DNA of 64,000 nt from contig CAWJGS010000003.1 in the NCBI GenBank assembly GCA_963842575.1, positions 19,214-83,213 of the forward strand, read 5' to 3'. The DNA is from JACDER01 sp963842575 (lineage in GTDB: Bacteria > Actinomycetota > Thermoleophilia > Gaiellales > Gaiellaceae). Below, piece by piece: positions 1 through 6,823 of the stretch. The position numbers and the translations under genes are program-made. Below the pieces are notes generated by a model. It saw only the letters and a list, made by a program, of their open reading frames with translations, was not told where the DNA came from and ran no database searches. The stretch's first letter is position 1. The number at the start of each line of letters is the position of its first letter.

Positions 1-122
1 AGCGCGAGGATCACGAACGCGGTGAGCGCCAGGAGTAGGGTCCGCCGGACCCAGAGCTCCTTCGAGCGTTTCGCCAAGTCGCGATCGCGCTTGAGGACGA
101 TGGTGTCCGGGATGTCCGGCAC
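1..122 (-). CDS. N-terminal fragment of a membrane protein (runs off the window)
   Basis: Reading leftward from a GTG at 122, the frame stays open to the window edge for about 40 codons. It gives a charged N-terminus (VPDIPDTIVLKRDRDLAKRS) followed by a hydrophobic stretch (LLLALTAFVILA) that looks like a first transmembrane helix. An in-frame stop lies upstream, and a GAGG-like site sits somewhat far from the GTG. The protein family cannot be told from this fragment. The gene is divergent from the tRNA gene that follows. Confidence 0.4.
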   Translation of the reverse strand, partial: MPDIPDTIVLKRDRDLAKRSKELWVRRTLLLALTAFVILA

Positions 123-178
123 GCGGCCCCATTCGGCGGACCTGACCTCTGTCCTGCGCGGCTAGACTGGCCGTCCGG

Positions 179-251
179 GCGCCCGTAGCTCAGGGGATAG
201 AGCGCTGCCCTGCGGAGGCAGAGGTCGCAAGTTCGAATCTTGCCGGGCGCA
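179..251 (+). tRNA. tRNA-Arg, anticodon GCG
   Basis: A full cloverleaf folds. The 7-bp acceptor stem pairs GCGCCCG at 179-185 with CGGGCGC at 244-250, with discriminator A at 251. The D-arm carries an A20-type loop. The anticodon stem CTGCC/GGCAG encloses loop CTGCGGA, and the T-arm has loop TTCGAAT. The anticodon at 212-214 reads GCG, which pairs with Arg codon CGC. CCA is not encoded. Bacteria normally read CGN codons with an A34 (inosine) tRNA, so G34 is unusual. A long hairpin follows directly. Confidence 0.92.
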
Positions 252-255
252 TAGG

Positions 256-301
256 CCGCCGAAAATCAGCCGCGCTTCGCGCGGCGTGCGATTTTCGGCG
301 G
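256..301. terminator. long inverted repeat just after the tRNA gene
   Basis: CCGCCGAAAATC at 256-267 is the exact reverse complement of 290-301. Between them GCCGCGC (269-275) pairs with GCGCGGC (279-285) around a TTC loop. The result is a near-continuous hairpin of about 19 bp with one small bulge. No T-run follows, so this could be a factor-independent processing or termination structure, or a cruciform. A weaker GC hairpin lies at about 331-356. Confidence 0.4.
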
Positions 302-433
302 GAAAGGCGACTTGGATTCGAGCAGCACATGCGCGCACGGGCAGAGCCCGCGCGCGCCAGGACGCGGCTCATGCCACCTGGGTGATGCACTGACACGCGG
401 CGATGTCCGAACCGGCCGACGGAGGATGCGGAG

Positions 434-1129
434 GTGCCCGAGGGGCTCTCCCCCACCGAGGTCGGCAAGGAGATCGGCGAGCACGCTGAGCGCCACGGCG
501 AGCATCGGCACCGCCACGATCGCGCGATCTCCATCGCCGAGGCGATTCTCCTCTCGATCGTGACGCTCACCGCCGCCTGGTCCGGCTATTCGGCGGCCAA
601 GTGGAACACCGAGTCGTCACTCAAACTGGCCAAGGGGACCGCCGTGCGGGCGAAGGCGAACCGCGCGTTCCAGGGGTCGCTGACGGTGCGCTCCCAGGAC
701 GCGGCGAACTTCAACGCCTGGTTCGCCGCCTACCTCTCGGGCAAGAAGCAGGAGCAGCTCGTCGCCGAGAAGCGCTTCCGGACGCAGTACGACGTCGCCT
801 TCAAGGCATGGCTTGCGACCAGGCCGTTCACCAATCCGAACGCGCCGAAGGGCCCGCAGTACATGCCGCAGTACAAGCCCCCCGGTGCCGCGCTCTCGAA
901 GCGGCTGGACGCAGAGGCTGACGAGCTCTACGCCGAGGGCCAGCACGCGGGCGAGACGAGCGACAAGTACATCCGCGTGACGGTTATCCTCGCCAGCGTC
1001 CTCTTCCTCGTCGGGCTCAGCAGCCACTTCCCGTTCCGGTCCGTGCGCATCGGGCTGGTTATCGTCGGAACCGTGTTGCTGATCCTCGCCGGAGTCCAGC
1101 TTCTCCAGCTACCGGGTCTTCCGGCCTGA
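434..1129 (+). CDS. membrane protein with DUF4337-like architecture
   Basis: This 231-residue protein has a hydrophilic, His-rich N-terminus (residues 1-35), one membrane helix at about 36-58 ending in WSGYSAAKWN, a long soluble charged and coiled region (60-180), and two closely spaced C-terminal helices (about 183-203 and 208-228). The arrangement and the aromatic-Lys motif after the first helix resemble DUF4337 proteins, whose role is unknown. The GTG start at 434 has a GGAGG 8 bases upstream. The next gene begins 12 bases downstream, so they are probably co-transcribed. Function not recognised. Confidence 0.7.
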   Translation: MPEGLSPTEVGKEIGEHAERHGEHRHRHDRAISIAEAILLSIVTLTAAWSGYSAAKWNTESSLKLAKGTAVRAKANRAFQGSLTVRSQDAANFNAWFAAYLSGKKQEQLVAEKRFRTQYDVAFKAWLATRPFTNPNAPKGPQYMPQYKPPGAALSKRLDAEADELYAEGQHAGETSDKYIRVTVILASVLFLVGLSSHFPFRSVRIGLVIVGTVLLILAGVQLLQLPGLPA

Positions 1130-1141
1130 AAGGAGATCCAG

Positions 1142-1582
1142 ATGGCCCCGATTACCGCCAGCGTCGAGATCGACTGCCCGCCCGAAAAGGTCTTCGACTA
1201 CCTCTCTCAGCTCGACCGGCAGGGCGAGTGGCAAGACGCGGTCAAGAGCATCGAGGTGCTGACCCCAGGCCCGACGGCTGTCGGCACCCGGGCGCGGATC
1301 GTCCGAGAAGGACCCGGGGGCGACCAGACGATCACCTACGAGATAACCGAGGTCGACCGCCCGCGATCGTCCGCCTTCAAGGGAATCGACGGATCGATCA
1401 GGCCGATGGGCCGGTACGTCCTCACGCCCCTCGACGGCGGAGCGCGGACGAAGTACGACTTCGAGTTCGACTTCGAGACGCACGGGCTGACCGGGAAGAT
1501 GTTCGGCAAGGTGGCCCGCCGCGGCGCCGAGAAGGAGCTCCCCGAGGATCTCGCTCGGCTGAAGGCGAAGCTCGAGGGCTAG
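1142..1582 (+). CDS. SRPBCC-family (polyketide cyclase/dehydrase-like) protein
   Basis: The 146-residue protein is one SRPBCC fold. It opens with the typical strand ITASVEIDCPPEKVFDYLS, continues with a mid-protein sheet (YEITEVDRP, KGIDGSIRPMG, YDFEFDFET) and ends in the long helix that lines the ligand pocket. Proteins of this family bind hydrophobic ligands; the substrate here is unknown. A strong AAAGGAG site lies 6 bases before the ATG. It follows the DUF4337-like gene and overlaps the convergent ygfZ by four bases. Confidence 0.8.
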   Translation: MAPITASVEIDCPPEKVFDYLSQLDRQGEWQDAVKSIEVLTPGPTAVGTRARIVREGPGGDQTITYEITEVDRPRSSAFKGIDGSIRPMGRYVLTPLDGGARTKYDFEFDFETHGLTGKMFGKVARRGAEKELPEDLARLKAKLEG

Positions 1583-2268
1583 TAGCTGATCTCGAGCTCG
1601 GCGTCTGCCGGAACCGATGTGCGGACATACGCGAGCGCGACGCCCGGAACGGCGCTCGTGACGCGCCCGACGACCTTCCCGTCGTAGCGAAGGTCCGCGC
1701 CCGGCGGCGCGTCAATCCGCAACACGCGCAACCCGCGGTTCGCGTGCCCGCGGTAGTGCAGCCGTGCGACCGGCTCCTGGCCGGGATAGCAGCCCTTGGT
1801 GAAGGAGATGTGCGTGCGGTCGAGGCCCGCCTCGGCAGGGAGGATCGACTCATCGATCTCGTTCCCCCATGCAGGCACACCCGCCTCGATCCGCGCGCGC
1901 TCGAGATCGTCCGCGGTCGCGGTTGGCTCTGCGCCGGCGTCGAGCTGCTCCTCCGCGACAGAGAAGTCGCCGTCCCAGACGAGCGCGGAAGTGTGCGCCT
2001 CCGGCTCGATCTCGCACTTGGCCGCGAACCGTGCACGCAACAGCGCCGACCGCACGGTCTCGCCGAGCCCTCGCTCGGTGAGAAGCAGGAAGTCGTCGGC
2101 CGCCCGGCGCACCACGCGCATCGGCGCGATGATCCGCCCCTTCGGCGTCAGCAGCAGCGCGTCGCACGGTGCCTCCGTGACGTCGTTCGAGAGCATCCGC
2201 TGGAGGAAATCCTCGGCATCCGGCCCGCGCACGCCGACGAAGTCCCGCTGCCGTTCCGCGATGGGCAT
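1579..2268 (-). CDS. ygfZ: YgfZ/GcvT-like folate-binding protein
   Basis: The protein carries the YgfZ signature KGCYPGQE at about residues 157-164, inside a GcvT-like fold. It ends with the C-terminal barrel (LRVLRIDAPPGADL, VGRVTSAVPG). YgfZ proteins bind tetrahydrofolate and support assembly or repair of certain Fe-S enzymes, using the conserved cysteine. At 229 residues it is shorter than E. coli YgfZ (about 326) and begins within the first GcvT domain (RQRDFVGVRGPDAEDFLQRM), as many actinobacterial versions do. It is divergent from the molybdopterin oxidoreductase gene 22 bases away, so the two may share a promoter region. Confidence 0.88.
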   Translation of the reverse strand: MPIAERQRDFVGVRGPDAEDFLQRMLSNDVTEAPCDALLLTPKGRIIAPMRVVRRAADDFLLLTERGLGETVRSALLRARFAAKCEIEPEAHTSALVWDGDFSVAEEQLDAGAEPTATADDLERARIEAGVPAWGNEIDESILPAEAGLDRTHISFTKGCYPGQEPVARLHYRGHANRGLRVLRIDAPPGADLRYDGKVVGRVTSAVPGVALAYVRTSVPADAELEISY

Positions 2269-2290
2269 CGCGAACTAGTCTAGGCCGCAC

Positions 2291-2896
2291 GTGTTTCGCT
2301 CCAGAGCGGAGAAGAAAGTCGCGGACGCCGGGTACGACCCGGCCCGCCTCCCGCCCGGCCAGTATCTGACGGAGAAGTGGCCGGTCCTGCATGCGGGGAC
2401 GGTCCCGAAGGTCGATCTCGCGACCTGGGACTTCCGGGTCTGGGGCGAAGTCGAGAACCCGATCCGGCTGTCGTGGGAAGAGCTCGAGTACCTGCCGGCG
2501 GCCGAGGTCACGGTGGACATCCACTGCGTCACGCGCTGGAGCCGCTTCGACACCAGCTTCCGCGGAGTGCACTGGCGCGATCTCGCCGAGCTGGTGCGGC
2601 CGAAGCCCTCTGCGCGCTTCGTCGTCGCCTACGCAGAGCAGGGCTACACGTCCAACCTGCCGCTCGAGGCGCTCGAGGCGGACGACGCGTTGATCGCGTA
2701 CGAAGCGGACGGCGAGCCGCTCACGCCCGACCACGGCTGGCCGCTGCGCCTAATGGTTCCGAGCCGATACTTCTGGAAGAGCGCGAAGTGGCTGCGCGGG
2801 CTCGAGCTGCTCGACCATGACCAGCAAGGGTTCTGGGAGCGGTACGGCTACAACAACAACGCCGACTTCTGGAATGAGGAGCGCTACGGGTTCTAG
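2291..2896 (+). CDS. sulfite oxidase-like molybdopterin-dependent oxidoreductase
   Basis: The 201 residues form a single oxidoreductase molybdopterin-binding domain. IHCVTRWSRFDTSF holds the probable Mo-ligand Cys79, matching the CVxxWS context of YedY-type enzymes. Later conserved blocks are FRGVHWRDL, YTSNLPLEAL, GWPLRLMVPSRYFWKS and WLRGLEL. There is no signal peptide and no heme or dimerisation domain, so this is a cytoplasmic stand-alone form of unknown substrate. The GTG start is 22 bases from divergent ygfZ. Its last 23 bases overlap a small signal-peptide ORF starting at 2874. Confidence 0.85.
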   Translation: MFRSRAEKKVADAGYDPARLPPGQYLTEKWPVLHAGTVPKVDLATWDFRVWGEVENPIRLSWEELEYLPAAEVTVDIHCVTRWSRFDTSFRGVHWRDLAELVRPKPSARFVVAYAEQGYTSNLPLEALEADDALIAYEADGEPLTPDHGWPLRLMVPSRYFWKSAKWLRGLELLDHDQQGFWERYGYNNNADFWNEERYGF

Positions 2897-3055
2897 GTGG
2901 GCGGCAGCGGTAGCGGTCGCGGCGGTCGTGGTCGCGAGTGCGAGCACCGCCGCTGCCGGTACGTACGGAGTGTCGTCATGACGGGCACGGTCGGCGAGCG
3001 GCTCGCCGTCTACCGCATTCCGTGCACACGATTCGACGCGATCCTGCCCAGGTAG
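2874..3055 (+). pseudogene. remnant of a small secreted protein (signal peptide plus shifted tail)
   Basis: From ATG 2874, within the end of the previous gene, a 35-codon ORF encodes a convincing signal peptide: MRSATGSR followed by a long Ala/Val core ending STAAAG. It stops at TGA 2979-2981. An ATG at 2978 overlaps that stop (ATGA) and opens a 25-codon frame (MTGTVGERLAVYRIPCTRFD and five more residues). The two frames together look like one short exported protein split by a frameshift, although coupled translation of two peptides is possible. No family recognised. Confidence 0.35.
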
Positions 3056-3088
3056 TCCGGGCGGATCTGGCAACGTTCGTCCCCTGCG

Positions 3089-3300
3089 ATGCCCTTCGAG
3101 GTTCAGAGCGGCACAGTTATCGCCGGTTTTCGCGTGGAGTCGTTGCTCGGCCAGGGCGCGATGGGCACCGTCTACCTGGCGGAGGAGACGAACACCGGCC
3201 GGCATGGACGCCCAACCGCGCCTCCGCCTTCACCGTCACGCTCTCCGGCAGGACGAGGAAGTGCGGCTCGCTGCGAGAGGCGATCAGATCGCTCCAGTGA
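3089..3300 (+). pseudogene. truncated Ser/Thr protein kinase, N-terminal fragment
   Basis: From ATG 3089 the first 38 codons read as the start of an Hanks-type kinase: FRVESLLGQGAMGTVYLAEE is the ATP-binding glycine loop and first strands. The kinase frame then dissolves at about 3200. No Lys/Glu/HRD/DFG motifs follow before the convergent dehydrogenase gene. A different frame reads to a TGA at 3298-3300 (ending CGSLREAIRSLQ), suggesting an internal deletion that joined the kinase start to another gene's end. Together with the fragment at 2874 this fills the 2897-3315 gap; no intact gene is visible there. Confidence 0.5.
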
Positions 3301-3315
3301 GCGTGTGAATGGCCT

Positions 3316-4236
3316 CTACGCCACCGGGCTGGGCAGCGGGCGGCCTTCGAGCGCGGCGATGATGTTCTCGGCCGCGAGCCGGCTCATTGCGGTGCGCGCT
3401 TCCACCGTCGCCGATGCGGTGTGCGGCTCCAGAACGACGTTTTCGAGCTCCACCAGCCCGGGCGCGAGCTCGGGCTCGTGCTCGTAGACGTCGAGCCCCG
3501 CGCCGCCGATCCGGCCGGCTTGCAGCGCGTCGACAAGCGCCGCCTCGTCCACCACCGGGCCGCGCGCGGTGTTGACGAGGATCGCCCCGGGCTTCATCGC
3601 CTCGAGCTCGGGGGCGCCGAGCAAGTGGTGCGCCTCCGGCGTGAGGGGGACATGGAGCGAGACGACGTCCGCGCGCGCCAGGGCTGCGCCGAGGTCGTCG
3701 TTTCGCCCGGCGGTCTCGACCGTCATGCCGAAGCCCGCCTCGGCGATGTGCGCGACTGCCCGCCCGATGCGCCCCGCGCCGACGACGAGCAGCGTCCTGC
3801 CGCGCAGCTCCACGCCGAGCAGAAAGCTCGGCCCCCAGCGGCGGAAGCGGCGCTCGCGCACGATCCGGTCTCCTTCGACGATGCGCCGGGCGACGGCGAG
3901 GATCAGCGCGATCGTGTGCTCGGCCACCGCTTGCGTGAGGACGTCCGGTGTGTTGCCTATTCTGACATCACGCGATGCAGCCGCTCTCAGATCCACGTTG
4001 TCGTAGCCAACGGCGAAGTTCGAGACGACCCGAAGTTGCGGGCCGGCCGCCTCGAGCACCTCCGCGTCGATCCGGTCGATCAGGAGCGCGAGGATCGCGT
4101 CGGCGCCGGCGACGAGTCCCTGGAGCTCGGCCGGCTCGTACGCATCCTCCGACGGTCCGATCGTCACGTCATATCCGCGCTCGCGGAGCATCTCCACGGC
4201 CGGGGGCGGCACTGGATGCGTTACGACGACACGCAC
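3316..4236 (-). CDS. D-isomer-specific 2-hydroxyacid dehydrogenase (glyoxylate reductase-like)
   Basis: The 306-residue protein has the two Rossmann domains of NAD(P)-dependent D-2-hydroxyacid dehydrogenases. The nucleotide-binding loop is GAGRIG at 153-158, and the catalytic triad is Arg225 (NTARGPVVDE), Glu254 (DVYEHEPE) and His272 (EPHTAS). Substrate-loop residues VSNFAVGYDNVD (71-82) favour a glyoxylate/hydroxypyruvate reductase type over phosphoglycerate dehydrogenase, and there is no ACT domain. Substrate is inferred. The gene starts 20 bases after the end of the leftward Kelch gene, so the two may form one unit. Confidence 0.88.
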   Translation of the reverse strand: MRVVVTHPVPPPAVEMLRERGYDVTIGPSEDAYEPAELQGLVAGADAILALLIDRIDAEVLEAAGPQLRVVSNFAVGYDNVDLRAAASRDVRIGNTPDVLTQAVAEHTIALILAVARRIVEGDRIVRERRFRRWGPSFLLGVELRGRTLLVVGAGRIGRAVAHIAEAGFGMTVETAGRNDDLGAALARADVVSLHVPLTPEAHHLLGAPELEAMKPGAILVNTARGPVVDEAALVDALQAGRIGGAGLDVYEHEPELAPGLVELENVVLEPHTASATVEARTAMSRLAAENIIAALEGRPLPSPVA

Positions 4237-4255
4237 CCGCGCACCGTTACAAACC

Positions 4256-5149
4256 TCAGCCGGTGAAGCGGTCGACCAGGCGGCTCCCGTACGACCCGTG
4301 GCTGTCGCCGGGTGTCCGGCTTCCGCCCACTACGTAGACCGCGTTCCTGAAGACGACCGCGCGCGCGTAGTTCCGCGCCTTCGGCAGCAGGGCCACTTTC
4401 GCCCAGACCGTCGACCCCGCCGTCAGCCGGTAGACGTCGCGCAACGTCTTGAACCGGGCCTGGGACTCGCCGCCGAAGACGTAGATCGCGTCGTGGAAGA
4501 CGGTGGCGCCGGCCGTCCCGCGCGGCGGAATGGACGGGCCGTTCGACCAGGTATCGGACGTGGCGTCGTAGACGAACACGTCGCCGTAGTCGCTCGTCCC
4601 GCTGCGGCCTCCGATGGCGTACAGCCTGCCGTGGAAGACGACGGCCGCCGGGCTGCCTTCGGCGCGCGGGAGCGGCGCCGCTTCGCTCCATGAGCCGGTC
4701 GCGGGGTCGTAGACGGAGTGGTCGGCGATCGTCGACTCGGAGTTCCCGCCGCCCACGACGTGGATCTTTCCGTCGAGCACGGCCGCCGCCTGGCCGCCGC
4801 GCGGCGCCGGAAGCGGAGCCGCCCTGCTCCAGCGGCGGCTCGCAGTGTCGTAGACGCGCACCGTCGATTCCGGCCGGTTCGACGAGCCGGAGAAGCCGCC
4901 GATGACGTAGATCTTCCGGGCCAGCGAGACCGCCGCCGGGGCGTTCACCTTCCCTCCCGGCAGGATCGTCTCGCGGCGCCACTTCTTCCCGTCGAAGCGG
5001 TCGACGACCGCTGTGCTCGGTCCGCCGAGAACGTAGATGGAGCCGTGCTCCACGACCACAGCGTGCGCTGAGCGGGGATGGGGGAGCTTCGGCGCCTTCG
5101 ACCAGGCACCGACCGCGGCGACCAGCACGACGAGGAAGAGCAGACGCAC
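4256..5149 (-). CDS. secreted Kelch-repeat beta-propeller protein
   Basis: An N-terminal signal peptide (MRLLFLVVLVAAVGAWS) is followed by about five to six Kelch blades of roughly 48 residues. Each has a double-Gly strand and an aromatic pair: IYVLGG, IYVIGGFSG, IHVVGGGNS, LYAIGGRSG, IYVFGGES, VYVVGG. Such propellers bind proteins or sugars, and no catalytic residues can be assigned. The 297-residue length fits one complete propeller with little else. It lies upstream of the dehydrogenase on the same strand and is divergent from the NHL-like propeller gene, with 92 bases between the starts. Confidence 0.82.
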   Translation of the reverse strand: MRLLFLVVLVAAVGAWSKAPKLPHPRSAHAVVVEHGSIYVLGGPSTAVVDRFDGKKWRRETILPGGKVNAPAAVSLARKIYVIGGFSGSSNRPESTVRVYDTASRRWSRAAPLPAPRGGQAAAVLDGKIHVVGGGNSESTIADHSVYDPATGSWSEAAPLPRAEGSPAAVVFHGRLYAIGGRSGTSDYGDVFVYDATSDTWSNGPSIPPRGTAGATVFHDAIYVFGGESQARFKTLRDVYRLTAGSTVWAKVALLPKARNYARAVVFRNAVYVVGGSRTPGDSHGSYGSRLVDRFTG

Positions 5150-5241
5150 AACGACGATGGTGCGGACGAGTGCGCCCGTCCGCCACAGGTTGACGAAAAC
5201 CTTTGCAAACTCGGAAACACGCCGCCCGTCGGAACGATCGA

Positions 5242-6297
5242 ATGCGCATTGCGGCCCTACCAGTGGCGCTCCTCGTCGTTACCGGCGCGGCCGCCGCGAC
5301 TCCGGTGCACGTCTCGCTCGTCGGGCGGCCGCCGGCGTTGACCGCGGGCTCGGCGTGGACGGCGAGACTGGCAGTACGGCCTGCGTCGTTCAAGGGGAAG
5401 GTGCTGGTGACCGGAAGCGGCCCCGGCAGGGCATCCGCGCGCGCAACAGGAAGGCACGGCTCCTACCGCGCGCGACTCGTCTTTCCGAAGCCGGGGCGCT
5501 GGACCCTGAGCGCCCGCGCCGGCGGCTCTACCTCACGGCTCGGTGCCGTGTCAGTGCGGCGCCGAGTCGGGCCGCTGGTGTTCTCCTCGCCGACCTCCGT
5601 GGCCCTCGAGCCCGGAGGGACGCTGCTGGTGGTGGAGAACGGCAGCGGCCGGGTGCTCCGGGTCGACCCGTCGACAGGCGCGAAGACGGTCATCGCGTCC
5701 GGGCTCTCGCGGCCGTACGACGTCATCACCGCTCCCGACGGAAGCATCCTGCTCTCGACCGAGAGCACGGTGATCCGCCTGGGAACCGGCGAGGTGATCG
5801 CGACGGCCGACAGGCAGATCGGCCGCATCCTTCTGGCACCGAACGGCGACCTCTACTACACGACCGCGACCACCGCCTACCGCGTGGCGGCGGGCACGCA
5901 CGCGCAGGTTCCCGTGGCGGACGGGCTCGCGGCGCCACACGGGCTCGCCCTGGCAGGGGACGGCGCGCTGCTGATCTCCAACACCGAGAGTGACTCCATC
6001 GTCCGCGTCGACCCCGCGACCGGCACGGTCACGACGTTCGCGCGCCTGGACGGCTCCGCGGGCGACCTGGCGGTCGGCCCGGACGGCTCGCTCTACGTCT
6101 GCGACATGACCGCGCAGCGCGTCCTCCACCTGACCGCGACGGGCCGGCGGATCGGATTCGTCGGCCCGGTCTTCGCCGTTCCGTACGCGCTGGCCGTCGC
6201 TGCGGACGGCGGCGTCTACGTCGTCGAGGCGGAGACGAGCGGCCACATCAAGCACGTGGCGCCCGACGGCACCGTCACGACTCTTTCGACTCACTGA
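5242..6297 (+). CDS. secreted NHL/SMP-30-like beta-propeller with N-terminal Ig-like domain
   Basis: The start ATG at 5242 was chosen because it begins a clear signal peptide (MRIAALPVALLVVTGAAAA); an upstream TTG would add 13 charged residues. Residues 22-115 look like an Ig-like beta sandwich. Residues 120-351 form a propeller of about six blades with motifs such as VALEPGGTLLVVENGSGRVL, LALAGDGALLIS, LAVGPDGSLYVCD and LAVAADGGVYVVE. The role is probably extracellular binding or a lactonase-like activity, but no metal-binding set can be assigned. It is convergent with, and overlaps by 23 bases, the leftward regulator gene. Confidence 0.75.
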   Translation: MRIAALPVALLVVTGAAAATPVHVSLVGRPPALTAGSAWTARLAVRPASFKGKVLVTGSGPGRASARATGRHGSYRARLVFPKPGRWTLSARAGGSTSRLGAVSVRRRVGPLVFSSPTSVALEPGGTLLVVENGSGRVLRVDPSTGAKTVIASGLSRPYDVITAPDGSILLSTESTVIRLGTGEVIATADRQIGRILLAPNGDLYYTTATTAYRVAAGTHAQVPVADGLAAPHGLALAGDGALLISNTESDSIVRVDPATGTVTTFARLDGSAGDLAVGPDGSLYVCDMTAQRVLHLTATGRRIGFVGPVFAVPYALAVAADGGVYVVEAETSGHIKHVAPDGTVTTLSTH

Positions 6298-6823
6298 CGA
6301 CCGGCAGCACGCTGACCGAGACGAGTGTCTCCGCCGCATCCGGAGGTGGGTCGGCGCGGCTGCGCAACTCGTGCGTGAGCGCATACAGGCGCATCCCAAG
6401 CTCGGACGCCTCCTCCGGCGTCATTCTGATGAACCAGCTTGCGGCCGCGGCCGCCTCGTGCCACTCGGGCGGGACGTCGCCGGTGACGAAGCGATGCCGA
6501 ATTTCCTCGTCGCGAGCGAAGAACAGCGCCGACCAGCGCTCGCTGATTGCCCGACCCTCGCCGTCAGGGTCGTTCGGAAAGACGACGAGCTCCGGCTCGC
6601 GCCTCCACCAGCGCTCGCGCTTCGTCCCGAGCTCGGGCGCCTCGACGATCGCGCCGACCCGGGCGAGCATGCGCAGGTGGTAGCTGATCGACCCGCGCGA
6701 CTCGCCCAGCCGCTGGGCGATGCGCGCCGAGGTGGACGGCGCCTCGCGGAGCACCTCCATGATCCGGAAGCGCAGCGGGTGCGCGACGACCCAGGACGTG
6801 CTCCGCCCCAGCTGCCGCGTCAT
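6275..6823 (-). CDS. ArsR-like winged-helix transcriptional regulator
   Basis: This 182-residue protein has an N-terminal winged helix (about residues 10-80). The region includes SWVVAHPLRFRIMEVLREA, the recognition helix GSISYHLRMLARVGAI and a wing with KRERWWRRE. The C-terminal 100 residues (SERWSALFFARDEEIRHR, EASELGMRLYALTHEL) probably form a dimerisation or sensing helix bundle. No metal-binding Cys cluster is seen. The ATG at 6823 overlaps the TGA of the upstream delta-60 gene (ATGA), implying translational coupling; a surface protein and a regulator being coupled is unusual. Target unknown. Confidence 0.82.
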   Translation of the reverse strand: MTRQLGRSTSWVVAHPLRFRIMEVLREAPSTSARIAQRLGESRGSISYHLRMLARVGAIVEAPELGTKRERWWRREPELVVFPNDPDGEGRAISERWSALFFARDEEIRHRFVTGDVPPEWHEAAAAASWFIRMTPEEASELGMRLYALTHELRSRADPPPDAAETLVSVSVLPVVSESKES

